Below, one piece after another: positions 34,702 through 42,632 of a DNA stretch of 64,000 bases (its first letter is position 1; the number at the start of each line of letters is the position of its first letter). A program made the position numbers and the translations under genes. The notes beneath the pieces are model-generated. The model searched no databases. It saw only the letters and a list, made by a program, of their open reading frames with translations, and was not told where the DNA came from. Origin of the DNA: Actinomycetospora lemnae (GTDB lineage Bacteria > Actinomycetota > Actinomycetes > Mycobacteriales > Pseudonocardiaceae); contig NZ_JAQZAO010000004.1 of assembly GCF_028737315.1 (NCBI RefSeq), positions 124,001 to 188,000 on the forward strand. The letters are read 5' to 3'.

Positions 34702-35736
34702 GTGACCGCCCTCCCCGTCGATGGTGACCCGATTGCCGCACTCCGCGCCGTCGCCTTCTACCTCGAGCGCGAGCGGGCCGAGACCTACCGGGTGAAGGCC
34801 TACCGCTCGGCGGCGGAACGGCTGGCCGAGCTCGACCCCGACGACGTGGCGAGACGCGCCGGCAACGGCACGCTGACCGACCTCAAGGGTGTGGGCAAGA
34901 AGACGGCCGCCGTCGTCACCGAGGTCCTCGACGGCGGGACGTCGGCGACGCTGGCGGAGCTCGAGGCCCGCCACACCGAACCGGTGGCCGGCGGCGCGGC
35001 CATCCGCGCTGCCCTGCGCGGCGACTGCCACACGCACTCGACCTGGTCCGACGGCGGCAGCGACATCCTCGAGATGGCCCGCACCGCCCGCGACCTCGGT
35101 CACGAGTGGATGGTGCTCACCGACCACTCGGAGAACCTCACCGTCGCCAACGGCCTGACGCCCGAGCGGCGCCGGCGGCAGTTCGACGTCATCGGCGAGG
35201 TGAACGAGGAGCTCGCGCCGTTCCGGCTGCTCCGCGGCATCGAGGTCGACATCCTCGAGGACGGCGACATCGACGCCCCCGACGACCTGCTCGAGGAGCT
35301 GGACCTCGTCGTCGCCAGCGTGCACTCGAAGCTGCGGGCGCCCAGCGAGCTGATGACCGCGCGCATGATCGCCGGGGTGTCGCACCCCCTGGTCGACGTG
35401 CTCGGGCACTGCACCGGCCGCCTCGTCACCGGCGGGCGCGGCACCCGGCCGCCGTCGACGTTCGACGCCGAGGCGGTGTTCGACGCCTGCATCGAGAACG
35501 GCGTGGCGGTCGAGATCAACTCCCGCCCCGAGCGCCTCGACCCGCCGCGGGACCTGCTGCGCCAGGCCCTCGCGGCGGGCTGCGAGTTCGTCGTCGACAC
35601 CGACGCCCACGCCCCCGGCCAGCTCGACTGGCAGCCCTACGGCTGCGAGCGCGCCGAGGAGTGCGAGGTCCCGCTCGACCGCATCGTCAACACCCGCTCC
35701 GCCGCCGACCTCGCCGCCTGGCGTTCTCGGGGTTGA
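34702..35736 (+). CDS. HhH-PHP phosphoesterase (PolX-like without polymerase palm)
   Basis: 344 residues. The N-terminal ~95 residues resemble the 8-kDa/helix-hairpin-helix region of family X DNA polymerases (FYLERERAETYRVKAYRSAA, LKGVGKKTAAVVTEVLDGG). The PHP domain follows directly: GDCHTHSTWSDG (near 107), WMVLTDHSENL, RLLRGIEVDILEDG, VASVHSKLR, LGHCTGRL, AVEINSRPERLDPP, FVVDTDAHAPGQL. The metal ligands are therefore present, while the palm and fingers of PolX are absent. It may be a histidinol-phosphatase-like or DNA-repair nuclease/phosphoesterase. Confidence 0.88.
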   Translation: MTALPVDGDPIAALRAVAFYLERERAETYRVKAYRSAAERLAELDPDDVARRAGNGTLTDLKGVGKKTAAVVTEVLDGGTSATLAELEARHTEPVAGGAAIRAALRGDCHTHSTWSDGGSDILEMARTARDLGHEWMVLTDHSENLTVANGLTPERRRRQFDVIGEVNEELAPFRLLRGIEVDILEDGDIDAPDDLLEELDLVVASVHSKLRAPSELMTARMIAGVSHPLVDVLGHCTGRLVTGGRGTRPPSTFDAEAVFDACIENGVAVEINSRPERLDPPRDLLRQALAAGCEFVVDTDAHAPGQLDWQPYGCERAEECEVPLDRIVNTRSAADLAAWRSRG

Positions 35737-35753
35737 CCAGCCTGGCGTCCACG

Positions 35754-35770
35754 CTGACATTCAACGTCAG
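35754..35770. terminator. Small hairpin between convergent genes
   Basis: CTGAC-ATTCAAC-GTCAG, a 5-bp stem between the stops of the PHP gene and the ArsR-SRPBCC gene. A weak candidate for a bidirectional terminator. Confidence 0.35.
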
Positions 35771-35784
35771 GAAAGCCCCCACGA

Positions 35785-36573
35785 TCACTCGATGCCGACG
35801 ACCTCGCCGGTCTCCAGCACCGACTTGAGGTTCGACAGGATCCCCGGCCAGCCCTGCGAGACGCCCCGGAGCATCTCGCTGTCGGGCGCGAAGTCGTCGT
35901 GGGTGACGGTCAGCTTGACGGCCTGCCCCGCCGGCTCGATGTCGAACGTGACCTTCGAGCGCTTCTCCTGCTGCAGCTCGGCCAGGCGCTCGTCGCTCCA
36001 GCCGAACATCTCCTGCATCTCGGGCTGGTAGTTGTGCCACGTGTACGAGAGCCGCCGCGGCGGGTCGGCCTCGAGCACGTGCTGGTCCCAGTCGTGGTGG
36101 GGCTCGCCCTGCATCGACCAGAGCACCCTCGAGCCCACCTGCCAGTCCGAGCTCGGCCCGCCGCCCTCGAAGTACCGGGTGATGAACGCCGGCTCGGTGA
36201 GCGCCTGCCACAGCTTCTCGGGCGTCGTGCGGATGTAGGTCACGTAGACGAAGTCGTCGGACATGTCGTTCTCCTCGAGCGCCTGCTTGAGATCGGCGAG
36301 GGTCTGCGCCCGCGCCCGGTCGTACCGCCGGATCCACCGGTCGGCGACGTCGTTGATCGGTGCGGCGTTGAGGTGGTGGTGCTTCTCCCGCCCGTGCCAC
36401 GAGGTGACGACGAGCCCGGCCGCCTCGAGCACGCCCAGGTGCTTGGCGACGGCCTGGCGCGTCATGTCCAGGCCCTCGCCGAGCTCCCGCAACGACTGCC
36501 CGCCGCGGTCGCGCAGGGCGTCGAGCAGCGCCCGCCGACTCGGGTCGGCGAGGGCGCGGAACACCTCGTCCAT
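35785..36573 (-). CDS. ArsR-type repressor fused to an SRPBCC/AHSA1 domain
   Basis: 262 residues. The N-terminal winged helix (1-100): MDEVFRALADPSRRALLDAL, LGEGLDMTRQAVAKHLGVLE, GREKHHHLN. The second domain (from ~104) begins with an internal Met in MSDDFVYVTYIRTTPEKLWQ and is a START-like AHSA1 domain. These two usually are separate neighbouring genes, so this is an ArsR-AHSA1 fusion. There is no metal-binding Cys pair. ATG 36573 is preferred (GGAG 5-6 nt upstream); two GTG codons just before it are alternatives. An inverted repeat upstream suggests autorepression. Confidence 0.9.
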   Translation of the reverse strand: MDEVFRALADPSRRALLDALRDRGGQSLRELGEGLDMTRQAVAKHLGVLEAAGLVVTSWHGREKHHHLNAAPINDVADRWIRRYDRARAQTLADLKQALEENDMSDDFVYVTYIRTTPEKLWQALTEPAFITRYFEGGGPSSDWQVGSRVLWSMQGEPHHDWDQHVLEADPPRRLSYTWHNYQPEMQEMFGWSDERLAELQQEKRSKVTFDIEPAGQAVKLTVTHDDFAPDSEMLRGVSQGWPGILSNLKSVLETGEVVGIE

Positions 36574-36599
36574 CACCACTCCGATCCGGCAACCATCGG

Positions 36600-36623
36600 G
36601 TTGCCTGTCCGACGATAGGCAAC
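36600..36623. promoter_or_regulatory. Operator-like inverted repeat upstream of the ArsR fusion gene
   Basis: GTTGCCT, 10 nt, AGGCAAC: a perfect 7-bp inverted repeat 27 bp before the start codon. A TATCGT -10-like box on the minus strand lies inside it. Further GCAAC/GTTGC half-sites flank it (36588-36601, 36630-36634). Likely the self-operator. Confidence 0.65.
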
Positions 36624-36701
36624 TCCGAGGTTGCTCGTCAACGGTGTGACGGAACCCGTTTGCGGGGTGATCGCCGCGCGCCTAGCTTGGGAGTACACGG
36701 G

Positions 36702-36758
36702 AAAGGAGGTGGTCCAGCGTTGATGAACGACAGGACTCGTGAGGTGTCCGTCAGCTAG
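36702..36758 (+). CDS. 11-codon mini-ORF with extended Shine-Dalgarno sequence
   Basis: AAAGGAGGTGGTCC (36702-36715) is complementary to 14 nt at the 16S rRNA 3' end, with one G-U pair in place of an A-U. It lies 7 nt before ATG 36723, which opens MNDRTREVSVS and TAG at 36756. TTG 36720 is an alternative start. The ORF itself folds (GGAC...GTCC). Such a strong ribosome site for 11 codons suggests a regulatory leader or ribosome-loading device rather than a working peptide. No larger gene on the plus strand follows before tRNA-Lys. Confidence 0.55.
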   Translation, partial: KGGGPALMNDRTREVSVS

Positions 36759-36759
36759 C

Positions 36760-36950
36760 CGCTCGAAGGCCGTGGAATGGCCGGTCCGCGGGCAGTGATG
36801 CACTGATCACGCGGCAGGGCGGCCAGCGAATCCAGGCAGGACACCAGCCCCCGGAGCCCTCGACCCTCGTCCAGTCGAGGCCCGATCCGCCCGGCATCGC
36901 CGGGACGGACGGGAGACGCTCCGGGGGCCTGCCTGTCTCGAGGGGCAGGC
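36760..36950 (+). ncRNA. Highly structured intergenic RNA candidate
   Basis: Nested perfect stems follow the mini-ORF: GGCC/GGCC (36768-36782); CCGCG/CGCGG enclosing CAGTG-ATG-CACTG (36786-36814); an 11-bp stem GCCCCCGGAGC/GCTCCGGGGGC (36847-36857 with 36918-36928). That stem encloses two hairpins, CCTCGAC/GTCGAGG and CCCGGC-ATC-GCCGGG, forming a three-way junction. A final GCCTGCC/GGCAGGC hairpin precedes the stop of the minus-strand gene and may terminate either strand. I recognise no known RNA family; it is not RNase P, tmRNA or SRP RNA by motif. Orientation is taken from the mini-ORF. Confidence 0.45.
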
Positions 36951-36951
36951 G

Positions 36952-37575
36952 CTACCAGCGCGCGGCGTGGACCTGGTCGTCGACGCCGAACGACGCGCCG
37001 TAGGGGGCGTCGAACGTCGAGCCGTAGGGACGCTCGCCCGTCACCGTCGAGCCGTAGGGACGCTCGCCCGTGACCGTCGAGCCGTACGAGCGCTCGCCCG
37101 TGACTGCGGTACCGGCTGACTCTCCGTGCGGGTCGCCCGCGAGGGGTCGCTCGTCGAGCGCGGTGGCTGCGGACGAGGACGGGGTCGCCCAGCCGCCGGA
37201 GGCGGGGAACGGGGCGGCCCAGTCGCCCGTCGCGGGCAGGGCGGTCGACCCGGTCCAGGCCGACTCCTCGAGCGGCTGCGCGGGCCGTTGGATCGGCCCC
37301 GAGAAGAGCGCGTCACGGGTCTCGACACGGGGCTCCGGCTCCGGCGGGGTCATCCGCGTCCGGCTCGGCCCCGGACCGTGTGGGCCGGTGCCGGGCAGGC
37401 CGCCCTCGGCGACCCACTTGGCCTCCTGCGCGATGCGGTAGGTCTGGCACGGCCAACTCGCGCGCCCCCCGGCGTGGAAGCACTCGCGGCAGTTCTGTCG
37501 CTCGTCCGGCACGTGCTCCGCGAGCACCTTGCGCCAGACGTCGGGCATCTCGGACATGACCACGGCCATCGACAT
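36952..37575 (-). CDS. Hypothetical protein with Cys-rich head and TGERPYGSTV repeats
   Basis: 207 residues. The N-terminal ~60 residues look conserved: MPDVWRKVLAEHVPDERQNC, then RECFHAGGRASWPCQTYRIA, with three cysteines (CRECF...WPC) that could bind metal. The rest is disordered and Pro/Ser/Thr-rich, ending in three 10-residue units of TVTGERPYGS type. No signal peptide or membrane helix. Start at MSMAVVMSEM with GAGGAGG about 7 nt upstream. Function unknown; the head resembles small actinobacterial proteins found near XRE-type regulators, which I cannot confirm here. Confidence 0.7.
   Translation of the reverse strand: MSMAVVMSEMPDVWRKVLAEHVPDERQNCRECFHAGGRASWPCQTYRIAQEAKWVAEGGLPGTGPHGPGPSRTRMTPPEPEPRVETRDALFSGPIQRPAQPLEESAWTGSTALPATGDWAAPFPASGGWATPSSSAATALDERPLAGDPHGESAGTAVTGERSYGSTVTGERPYGSTVTGERPYGSTFDAPYGASFGVDDQVHAARW
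37021..37110. repeat. Three 30-bp in-frame tandem repeats
   Basis: Units at 37021, 37051 and 37081 share GCCGTAGGGACGCTCGCCCG followed by T(C/G)ACCGTCGA; the third has diverged. They encode the C-terminal TVTGERPYGS-type repeats of the hypothetical protein. Confidence 0.9.
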
Positions 37576-38098
37576 CTCGGTGGCCTCCTCTCCGTGCGGC
37601 CGGCGCGCCGTTGGGTCCAGCGCCCCGTCGGGGCCCGCGGGCAACCGTGACTGCGGTCGAGGCGTCGGATCGGGGAGTGCTCGGCCGCTGCTCGGGTCGT
37701 GCGTCCGGAGGCGGGACCTCCGGTGCCTGCTGTTCGTACTCGTTTCCTGTCCGCAGCACGACAGTGACCCGTCCGTGACTTCCGGTGACGGTGCGTCAGA
37801 GTCGACCCCGGCGTTTCGCTCCGGCGTGTCGCGCCCTTCTCGGTGCTCACGAGATCCAGCTCGCCGCTGAGCAGGGGAAACGCTGTCCCGGCGTCACCGC
37901 GGCTCACCCGTCCAGGACAGGCGACTGCGCCGAGTGGGGTCACGACCACGGCGCGCGCCGACGTGCCCGACGACGACGACCGCTCGCCGAACGCCACGCT
38001 GGCTGCGCCGAACGGACCATCCCCCGACCGCCACGGGCGCTCCCAACGGCCGCCGCGGGCCACGCGGCTACGCTTCTCCCGCGGCTCGTCGTGGTCGC
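37576..38098. other. Intergenic region without a recognised gene
   Basis: 522 bp between the hypothetical gene and tRNA-Lys. No reading frame has family features. A CTACGCTT box (38068-38075), about 24 bp before the tRNA, is a plausible tRNA -10 element. Confidence 0.5.
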
Positions 38099-38172
38099 GG
38101 GCCTCTAGCTCAATCGGTCAGAGCTACGGACTTTTAATCCGTTGGTTGTGGGTTCGAGTCCCACGGGGCCCA
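38099..38172 (+). tRNA. tRNA-Lys (anticodon TTT)
   Basis: Cloverleaf: acceptor GGGCCTC/GGGGCCC (one G-U pair), D-stem GCTC/GAGC, anticodon stem ACGGA/TCCGT with loop CTTTTAA (anticodon TTT at 38133-38135), T-arm GTGGG-TTCGAGT-CCCAC, discriminator A. CCA is not encoded. Its 3' half is the target of an insertion (see the direct repeats). Confidence 0.96.
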
Positions 38173-38173
38173 C
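38133..38173 (+). repeat. Attachment-site-like direct repeat, tRNA copy
   Basis: 41 bp from the anticodon to one base past the discriminator; identical to 39831-39871. A tRNA 3' half is the classic integrase attachment core. Confidence 0.8.
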
Positions 38174-38612
38174 AAGTCTCTGACCAGCTACTTCGTTGGC
38201 GCCCCCACGGTCGTGACCCTCGGACTCTGGCTTGAGATGCGGCGTCGTGGTGCGGGTCGTGGACGCTTCATGTCGCTGACCAGCGCAGATGTCGCTCGAG
38301 CGGCTATGGGACAAGTACGAGCGCCGCCGGCGGAAGCGGTCTGGGGCTATACGTAGTTCCGCACCCTTGCTCGCGAGGGAAGACGAGAAGGTGCACGGGC
38401 GGAACGAGCGGCCACCGCGCCAGCGCTGGGCTTTCCCGGCACGGCAAGCGTGCAACACCCTTGGATCGCACCACCAGCTGTACGCGCCGCCGCGCCAGCG
38501 TCATCACAGCCGAGCAAGCCGAACGATGCCACCGCCACCCGGCCGACGTGGGCTGGTTCCGGCGACGTCGGCAGCTTCGGCCTGAACGCGCTTCCGCGCC
38601 GAGGCACCTGAT
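38174..38612. other. Left part of the tRNA-Lys insertion, no intact gene
   Basis: 439 bp. Short open frames only; one includes LWDKYERRRRKRSG (near 38300), not assignable. Probably decayed mobile DNA. Confidence 0.5.
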
Positions 38613-38912
38613 CACCTGCGGTGCTGCGACATCACCCGGTACCGCACCGGCGAGGGCTCCCTCTACTGCGCGGTGGTCCTCGACGTCTCCTCGCATCGGG
38701 TGGTCGGCTGGTCCATCGCCGACCACCTGCGCAGTGAGATCGTCGTCGATGCCCTGGACATGATCTGGCTGGCGATGCAAGCCCGCGGGCCAGGAGATCG
38801 TGTTCGCGCTGACATGGCAGCCGATACACCTCGTGTGCCTCAATTCCCGACGCCGGCACTCCGCGCTGGGGCTTCCGCAGCCCCACCGAGTACGAGAACC
38901 TCCAATGGACTG
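38613..38912 (+). pseudogene. IS3-type transposase (OrfB integrase core) remnant
   Basis: Reading ITRYRTGEGSLYCAVVLD then VSSHRVVGWSIADHLRSEIV and VDALDMIWLAMQARG matches the DDE integrase core of IS3-family transposases (second Asp region). After about 38800 the match resumes in another frame with LNSRRRHSALGLPQPHRVRE, the usual C-terminal NRRRxHSALG block. The middle, including the catalytic Glu region, is deleted and the frame is shifted. No start, no OrfA and no terminal inverted repeats were found. Confidence 0.8.
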
Positions 38913-39053
38913 CTATCGCAGCGGCTTCACCCCAACCGCACCCGTCAGCGGAACCGGGGAGGGCCACCGGGCCTGGGGGACGCGCCGGCGCGGGCGAGGA
39001 TGGGTCGCCCTGACCGCCGACTGTGGCCGGACCCGTCTACGGGAGGGGGAGCC

Positions 39054-39572
39054 GTGACGAGACCTTTTGCAGTGGAAGCCGACGGCGGCGTGGCGACCTG
39101 GACCGACAGCCTCAATCTCTTCAAGGCCCTCGCCGAGGACACCGGCGGCGCGCTCTCGTTGTGGGAATCGCTCATACCTCGCGGTTCGTCGCCTCCGCTC
39201 CACGTCCACCGTCGCGAAGACGAGGCGTTCTATGTGCTCGGCGGCGAGATGACGTTCAGGATCGGCGATCAGCTCGTCCCGGGGCGGACCGGGACGTTCG
39301 TCTGGGCACCGCGAGACATTGCGCATCAATGGCGGGTCGACAGTCACACCGCGAGGCTCCTGACCCTCTTTGTCCCGGGCGGGGGTGAAGGCTTGTTCTT
39401 CCACTTGTCGCGGCCGGCCGAAGCGCTGACGTTGCCACTGCCGTCGAACGAGCCGGTCGAGGGCCCGAACGAGGAGCAGGTGGCGGCGCTCGCCAAGCGC
39501 TACCTGATGGAGGTGGTCGGACCTCCGATGGCTGTGACAGGCGGCGGGGAGGACGGCAAGCCCGATGGATGA
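39054..39572 (+). CDS. Single-domain cupin protein
   Basis: 172 residues. Cupin motif 1 is PLHVHRREDEAFYVLGGEMT, FRIGDQ (His-x-His, Glu) and motif 2 is PRDIAHQWRVDSHTARLL. A C-terminal helix LAKRYLMEVVGPP resembles quercetin-dioxygenase-like cupins; substrate unknown. GTG start after GGGAGGGGGA. It is the only intact gene between the two 41-bp tRNA-derived repeats, i.e. the cargo of the insertion. A second cupin of similar build lies at 58060. Confidence 0.85.
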   Translation: MTRPFAVEADGGVATWTDSLNLFKALAEDTGGALSLWESLIPRGSSPPLHVHRREDEAFYVLGGEMTFRIGDQLVPGRTGTFVWAPRDIAHQWRVDSHTARLLTLFVPGGGEGLFFHLSRPAEALTLPLPSNEPVEGPNEEQVAALAKRYLMEVVGPPMAVTGGGEDGKPDG

Positions 39573-40042
39573 CGACGGAGCGTCCTGCGCGTCGGGGCGG
39601 CCGCTCTCCCTGCACGCGGCGGCGCCGCCGAGTGACGCGCCGGGCGCCCGTTCCCGAACCTCGTAGCGGATTCCCACGGCCCGCCGAGCGGACTGTCGTG
39701 CCCACCGACAAGCACGCGGACGTTAGTCGTCCGATAACCGGCTTGCATGACGACCGCCGGTATGAAGACGAACCGGTTGCAGGCCCGCGGCCAGTGGTCA
39801 CTGATCTCCACATCAGGCGTCGGGAATCTCTTTAATCCGTTGGTTGTGGGTTCGAGTCCCACGGGGCCCACCGGGTTTCGGACAGGCTTCTCGGCCTTCG
39901 TGCCACGCCTCGTGCTGCGAGAGGCGCGAGTGCTCGAGCAGTCGCCGTGCGGAGTGACATGGACTCGTCGGTGCACCGGCGCCATCCTGGTCCGGCGGCC
40001 GCCGGGGGGTGGGGGGTGGCGCGACCTCGACGAGGAGGGGCC
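39573..40042. other. Intergenic region spanning the right end of the tRNA insertion
   Basis: 470 bp without a recognised gene; contains the 41-bp tRNA-derived repeat at 39831-39871. No integrase fragment was seen. Confidence 0.55.
39831..39871 (+). repeat. Attachment-site-like direct repeat, distal copy
   Basis: Identical to 38133-38173 and in the same orientation. Sequence upstream of it does not continue the tRNA, so this is a 3'-half duplication and not a second tRNA gene. Confidence 0.8.
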
Positions 40043-40640
40043 ATGGCCGAGGACGGTAGGGAGCTCGCGGCGACGGTGGGGCAGCTCGGGCTGTGGACGG
40101 CGCAGTTCGATGGACAGCCGTTCGACCAGGTGCGATCGAGCATCGCCGACCTGGAGAGCCAGGGGTGGCCCGCGTTGTGGCTCATCGAAGCCCTCGGTCG
40201 GGAGGCGTTGTCGCAGGCGGCACTGTTGCTCGGCGCCACCGAGCGCCTCGTCGTGGCCACGGGGATCGCCAACGTCTGGGGCCGCGATGCGTTGTCTCTC
40301 GCCGCGGCCCGCGGCACGTTGGCCGAGGCGCATCCGGGCCGTTTCGTCCTCGGGCTCGGCGCGAGTCACGGGCCGTTGGTGGGTCTGCGTGGTCATGAGT
40401 ACGAGCGGCCGCTGGCCCGTGTGCGGGCTCGGGTTCACCGACGACGACGTCGCCGACGGCGGCAGCGATCGGCTCGTCGACGCCATGGTCGTCGCCGGGG
40501 GCGCCGATCGGGTGGCCGAACGGGTCCGGGGACACCACGACGCCGGCGCCGACTACGTCTGCCTCCAGGTCCTGCCGGCCGATCCCTCCGCCGTGCCGGT
40601 GCAGGACTGGTCCGACCTGTCCGACCTGCTACATCGCTGA
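40043..40640 (+). pseudogene. F420-dependent LLM-class oxidoreductase, internally deleted
   Basis: The first part reads as an LLM-class (TIGR03620-like) enzyme: GQLGLWTAQFDGQPFDQVRS, GRFVLGLGASHGPLVGLRGH and EYERPLARV. Near 40420-40435 the frame changes and the match resumes at LGFTDDDVADGGSDRLVDAM, GADRVAERVRGHHDAGADYV and CLQVLP. Roughly 100 residues that normally lie between are missing, so a deletion of about 300 bp with a frame change has inactivated it. Start ATG with GAGGAGGGG. Stop TGA at 40638-40640. Confidence 0.8.
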
Positions 40641-40906
40641 CCGACGCCCTCGAGCAGAACGTCGGCCGCAGCGCCCGGTCATGGAGTCGACCGAGCTCGG
40701 CAGGGAACGGTTGGTGTCGCCACGACGGCCCGCGCCGAGCACCGCCGCCATCTGGGCCGATAGCTCTGGGAACATCGTCGTCGGCACCTCCTACGCGGCG
40801 GCTGGCGGCGTCGGGACGCTGCCGCTCGCCTCCTTCGCGTGACGGGGTTGGTCCGATCGAAGCCCGCCCGCGACGATGGAGCGGACGGAACGCGCGGAGG
40901 TGGGTC

Positions 40907-42133
40907 GTGGCCCGAGGTCGGTCCAACACGGTGTTCTCGGCGGGCTTCTTCGCCGACGAGGGGTGGGACTTCGCCGTGCGCATCGCCCTCGGCGCCTGCC
41001 AGGCGGGCACCGCCGACGCCGGGGAGGTGCTCGCGACGGTGGCGCGGATCCGTGACGCCGCGAGCTGGACCGCCGAGTGGTCGGCGCGCGCCACCCACCT
41101 CGCGGAGGCCGGCGAACACCGGGCCGGCGGCGGCGACGCGCGCGGCGCGGCCGCCGCGTTCCTCCGGGCGGCCACCTACTGGTCGCTCGCCCTCGAGGGG
41201 CTCACCGCCGAGGAGGACTCGGAGCGTCTGACCAGGACGTTCCGCGATCACCGACGATGCTGGGAGCGCTTCGTCGCCTGCTCGGCCGGGCATCACGTGC
41301 CGCTCGATGTGCCCTACGAGGACACGACGCTGCCCGGCTGGCTGCTGCGCCCGGACGACTCGGGCACGGCTCGGCCGACGCTGGTGATGACCAACGGCAG
41401 CGACGGAGCGATCAGCTCCCTGTGGGGCAGCGGCGCGGCCGCTGCGCTGGAGCGGGGGTGGAACGCGTTCGTCTACGACGGTCCCGGCCAGCAGTCGTTG
41501 CTGTTCGAGCGCGGTGTCGGCTTCCGTCACGACTGGGAGGCCGTCCTCACCCCGGTCGTCGACGCCCTGGTCGACCGCGACGACGTGGACGCCGCGCGGC
41601 TCACCGCCTACGGCATCAGTCAGGCCGGGTACTGGTTGCCGCGGGCCCTGGCTTTCGAGCACCGCTTCGTGGCCGCCGTCGCCGACCCCGGGGTGGTCGA
41701 CGTGTCCACCGCCTGGACCGAGCGACTGCCCGGGAGCATGGTGGCGATGCTCGAGAAGGGCGAGCGGGCGAAGTTCAACCGCAACATGCGCCTGCCGATG
41801 CTCATCCCCGCGATGGCCCGGACGTTGCGGTTCCGGGCCCGCCCCTACCAGCGCGACGACTGGTACGACACCTTCACCGAGGCGCGCCGCTACTGCCTGA
41901 CCCCGGAGCTCGCCGCGCGGATCCGCACCCCGCTGATGATCACCGACCCGGAGGACGAGCAGTTCTGGCCGGGCCAGGCCGCGCAGCTGGCCGACCTCGT
42001 CACGGGGTCACACCGCGTACCCTTCCTGGCCGCCGAGGGCGCGAACATGCACTGCCAGCCGATGGCGCGCCTGCTCACCCACGAGCGCATGTTCGCCTGG
42101 CTCGACCAGCATCTCGCCGCGGTCGCCCCCTGA
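40907..42133 (+). CDS. Alpha/beta-hydrolase, dihydropseudooxynicotine-hydrolase-like
   Basis: 408 residues. The first ~140 residues are a helical cap (GDARGAAAAFLRAATYWSLA), followed by an alpha/beta-hydrolase core: TLVMTNGSDGAISSLWGSGA (oxyanion region), FVYDGPGQQSLLFERGVGFR, nucleophile GISQAGYW (Ser near 238), acid segment LMITDPEDEQFWPGQA, and catalytic His likely in AEGANMHCQPMA. Substrate unknown. GTG start with GGAGG 6 nt upstream. The 265 bp before it hold only scrambled short frames, so it may be a survivor in a damaged region. Confidence 0.82.
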   Translation: MARGRSNTVFSAGFFADEGWDFAVRIALGACQAGTADAGEVLATVARIRDAASWTAEWSARATHLAEAGEHRAGGGDARGAAAAFLRAATYWSLALEGLTAEEDSERLTRTFRDHRRCWERFVACSAGHHVPLDVPYEDTTLPGWLLRPDDSGTARPTLVMTNGSDGAISSLWGSGAAAALERGWNAFVYDGPGQQSLLFERGVGFRHDWEAVLTPVVDALVDRDDVDAARLTAYGISQAGYWLPRALAFEHRFVAAVADPGVVDVSTAWTERLPGSMVAMLEKGERAKFNRNMRLPMLIPAMARTLRFRARPYQRDDWYDTFTEARRYCLTPELAARIRTPLMITDPEDEQFWPGQAAQLADLVTGSHRVPFLAAEGANMHCQPMARLLTHERMFAWLDQHLAAVAP

Positions 42134-42632
42134 GGAACTCCCGTCGCGGCGGTGGACCTGCTGTTCCGGCGGTATCGACGCGTTCGAGGCGGAGGATGAG
42201 CGGTGACGCCGCAGCGTGCTCCTCGGTCTGGTCGTGGATTGGGCTGGAGAGCTCGCGCACCCGCTCTCAGCGCCGGTCGCGAGCCATGAAACCGCTCCGC
42301 CTGCTCCCACGGCACCTTCAGCCGAGCCGGCGGGCCCCACTCCTCGCGGCCCCGCTGGTCGGGATCGAGGAACCGCACCAAGACCCGCGCCGCTCGGCGC
42401 GAGCCCAGAGGTGACACCTCCACCGGACCACGCGACGAGGTTTCTGCACCGCCCGACGCCGCCCCCCCCGGCATGACCTCGCCGAGCGGCCCGGGCGACA
42501 CGTAGCCGCGGTCGTCGCCCATCCAGACAGCCCGCGTCAGGGCCTCGTCGTAGCCGGCTTCGGCCACGCCCAGCACCCGTGGCCATCTGCACCGGCAACC
42601 CCTCGCCGCTGCCTGGAGAGTCGTGCACGCCC
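42134..42632. other. Region of gene remnants
   Basis: 499 bp without an intact gene. On the minus strand (about 42250-42576) the open stretch TRAVWMGDDRGYVSPGPLGE and, later, RVLVRFLDPDQRGREEWGPP, ARLKVPWEQAERF reads like part of a real protein, but there is no convincing start and the family is unknown. Confidence 0.4.

Noticed and set aside
37021-37110. Possible CRISPR array (30-bp repeats)
   Set aside because: Contiguous units without spacers, in frame within a coding sequence.
38174-39830. Integrase or excisionase gene inside the tRNA-Lys element
   Set aside because: No tyrosine or serine recombinase motif in any frame; only an IS3-type transposase remnant.
39829-39872. Second tRNA-Lys gene
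   Set aside because: Only the 3' half is present; the sequence upstream does not form acceptor or D arms.
40641-40906. 52-codon ORF starting ATG 40681
   Set aside because: No family resemblance and it lies in rearranged debris between a pseudogene and a hydrolase.
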